The notes beneath the pieces were generated by a model. It was not told the DNA's origin and did no database searches. It saw nothing but the letters and a program-made list of their open reading frames with translations. Positions 63,433 through 64,000 of a stretch of DNA of 64,000 nucleotides are shown piece by piece. Positions within the stretch are counted from its first letter, which is position 1; every line of letters begins with the position of its first letter. A program made the translations under genes and the position numbers. Source of the DNA: Winogradskyella algicola (GTDB lineage Bacteria; Bacteroidota; Bacteroidia; Flavobacteriales; Flavobacteriaceae); contig NZ_SZQF01000001.1 of assembly GCF_005869935.1 (NCBI RefSeq), positions 310,001 through 374,000 on the forward strand. Direction: 5' to 3'.

Positions 63433-64000
63433 TACTGAAAATCAATAAAATTGGTTGGGTTTACTGGATAGCCTTTACTCCATAGTTCGAAATGAAGATG
63501 TGGTCCTGTACTAAATTCGCCTGTGTTGCCAGACATAGCAATAACTTCTCCTGCTTTTACCAAATCACCTTGTGCTTTCGTTATTGCAGCATTGTGTTTG
63601 TAAACAGAAATTAACTCTTGGTTATGCTCAATGATAACAACATATCCTGTTTCTACAGTCCATTCGGCAAATATCACCGTTCCATCTGCTGTAGCTTTTA
63701 CAGGTGTATTGGTTGCAACAACAACGTCCACGGCATAGTGTTTATCTTCTATATTGTAACCTTCTGAAATGGTTCCGTTTACAGGTGGGAATAACACAAA
63801 GTTAGTTTGGTTTGAAGCGTCATCAAAAAGATTATATTTATCCTCTTTTTCAACCTTATCTCTTAGTAAAGAATCTTCTCTATTAGTTGTGGTCTGAAGA
63901 ATTTCAGGATCATTTTTTGCGGCTTCTATAACAGAATCTCTATTAAAATCTACTGTTGATACATCTCCTGTAAGTACCTTTCTAATAGATGCATAATAGC
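63432..64000 (-). CDS. M23 family peptidase, partial (N-terminus off window)
   Basis: The open frame runs unbroken to the right edge, so only the C-terminal 189 codons are visible. The LytM/M23 domain is intact, with HYAVDVV (His-x3-Asp zinc ligands) and HLHFELW (HxH) present, unlike the EnvC-like protein at 9784. A zinc endopeptidase cutting peptidoglycan cross-bridges is expected. An internal Met at 63797 is not the true start, since the reading frame and an Asp/Glu-rich linker continue upstream of it. Confidence 0.9.
   Translation of the reverse strand, partial: YYASIRKVLTGDVSTVDFNRDSVIEAAKNDPEILQTTTNREDSLLRDKVEKEDKYNLFDDASNQTNFVLFPPVNGTISEGYNIEDKHYAVDVVVATNTPVKATADGTVIFAEWTVETGYVVIIEHNQELISVYKHNAAITKAQGDLVKAGEVIAMSGNTGEFSTGPHLHFELWSKGYPVNPTNFIDFQ

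Overview
The window is a chromosomal segment of a member of the Flavobacteriaceae (phylum Bacteroidota), probably marine. The evidence is AT-rich DNA; promoters with the Bacteroidota -7 element TAnnTTTG instead of TATAAT; weak Shine-Dalgarno signals; many lipoproteins with an (L/F)xSC lipobox; a SprE/PorW gliding and type IX secretion lipoprotein; and Flavobacteriaceae-specific families (DUF6341, DUF6427, DUF5687, DUF4292, DUF6909). No transposase, tRNA, rRNA or CRISPR array is visible.

Layout: 1-4.8 kb holds the start of trhO, a 403-bp gap with a likely small RNA, recA, and an ECF sigma module (lipoprotein, sigma factor, and an anti-sigma-like protein fused to an outer-membrane beta-barrel). 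4.8-9.8 kb holds housekeeping genes (plsC-like, trpS, dprA, an HU/SPOR protein, an acyl-CoA thioesterase). 9.8-17.5 kb, mostly minus strand, holds a cell-envelope run: flippase, dut, sugar nucleotidyltransferase, TPR protein, DUF4292 lipoprotein and EnvC-like protein, interrupted by a small lipoprotein beside a large inverted repeat. 17.7-26.5 kb holds ATP synthase genes atpB-E-F-H-A-G (no beta or epsilon genes), preceded by sprE, a bactofilin, atpZ and a small membrane protein. 26.7-31.3 kb is a PadR-controlled unit with three tandem paralogous membrane proteins and an ABC exporter. 31.4-37.5 kb holds a PaaE-like reductase, a GT9 glycosyltransferase, DUF4254, upp, DUF6427, DUF6341 and purD.

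37.5-61.9 kb is a surface-polysaccharide locus. An initiating sugar transferase, several glycosyltransferases, a Wzx flippase, two Wzy/WaaL-like proteins, a Wzz-like chain-length protein and a complete dTDP-L-rhamnose pathway (rfbBACD) surround a PAPS-making and recycling set (cysN, cysD, cysC, cysQ, plus a duplicated DUF2061 membrane protein) and two sulfotransferases. No sulfite-producing reductase is present, so the sulfate is probably activated to decorate the glycan: this looks like a self-contained system for a sulfated, rhamnose-containing surface polysaccharide. Genes from about 61.9 down to 44.1 kb are all on the minus strand and nearly all overlap or abut. 61.9-64 kb holds a GH3-family protein and the C-terminal part of an M23 peptidase.

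The strongest unexplained signals are two near-identical ECF-type promoters on opposite strands on either side of recA, one of which drives a putative terminator-ended small RNA; the inner-membrane to outer-membrane anti-sigma fusion; a perfect PadR-type operator overlapping the padR promoter; and a palindrome overlapping a probable cysN promoter inside the sulfation genes.
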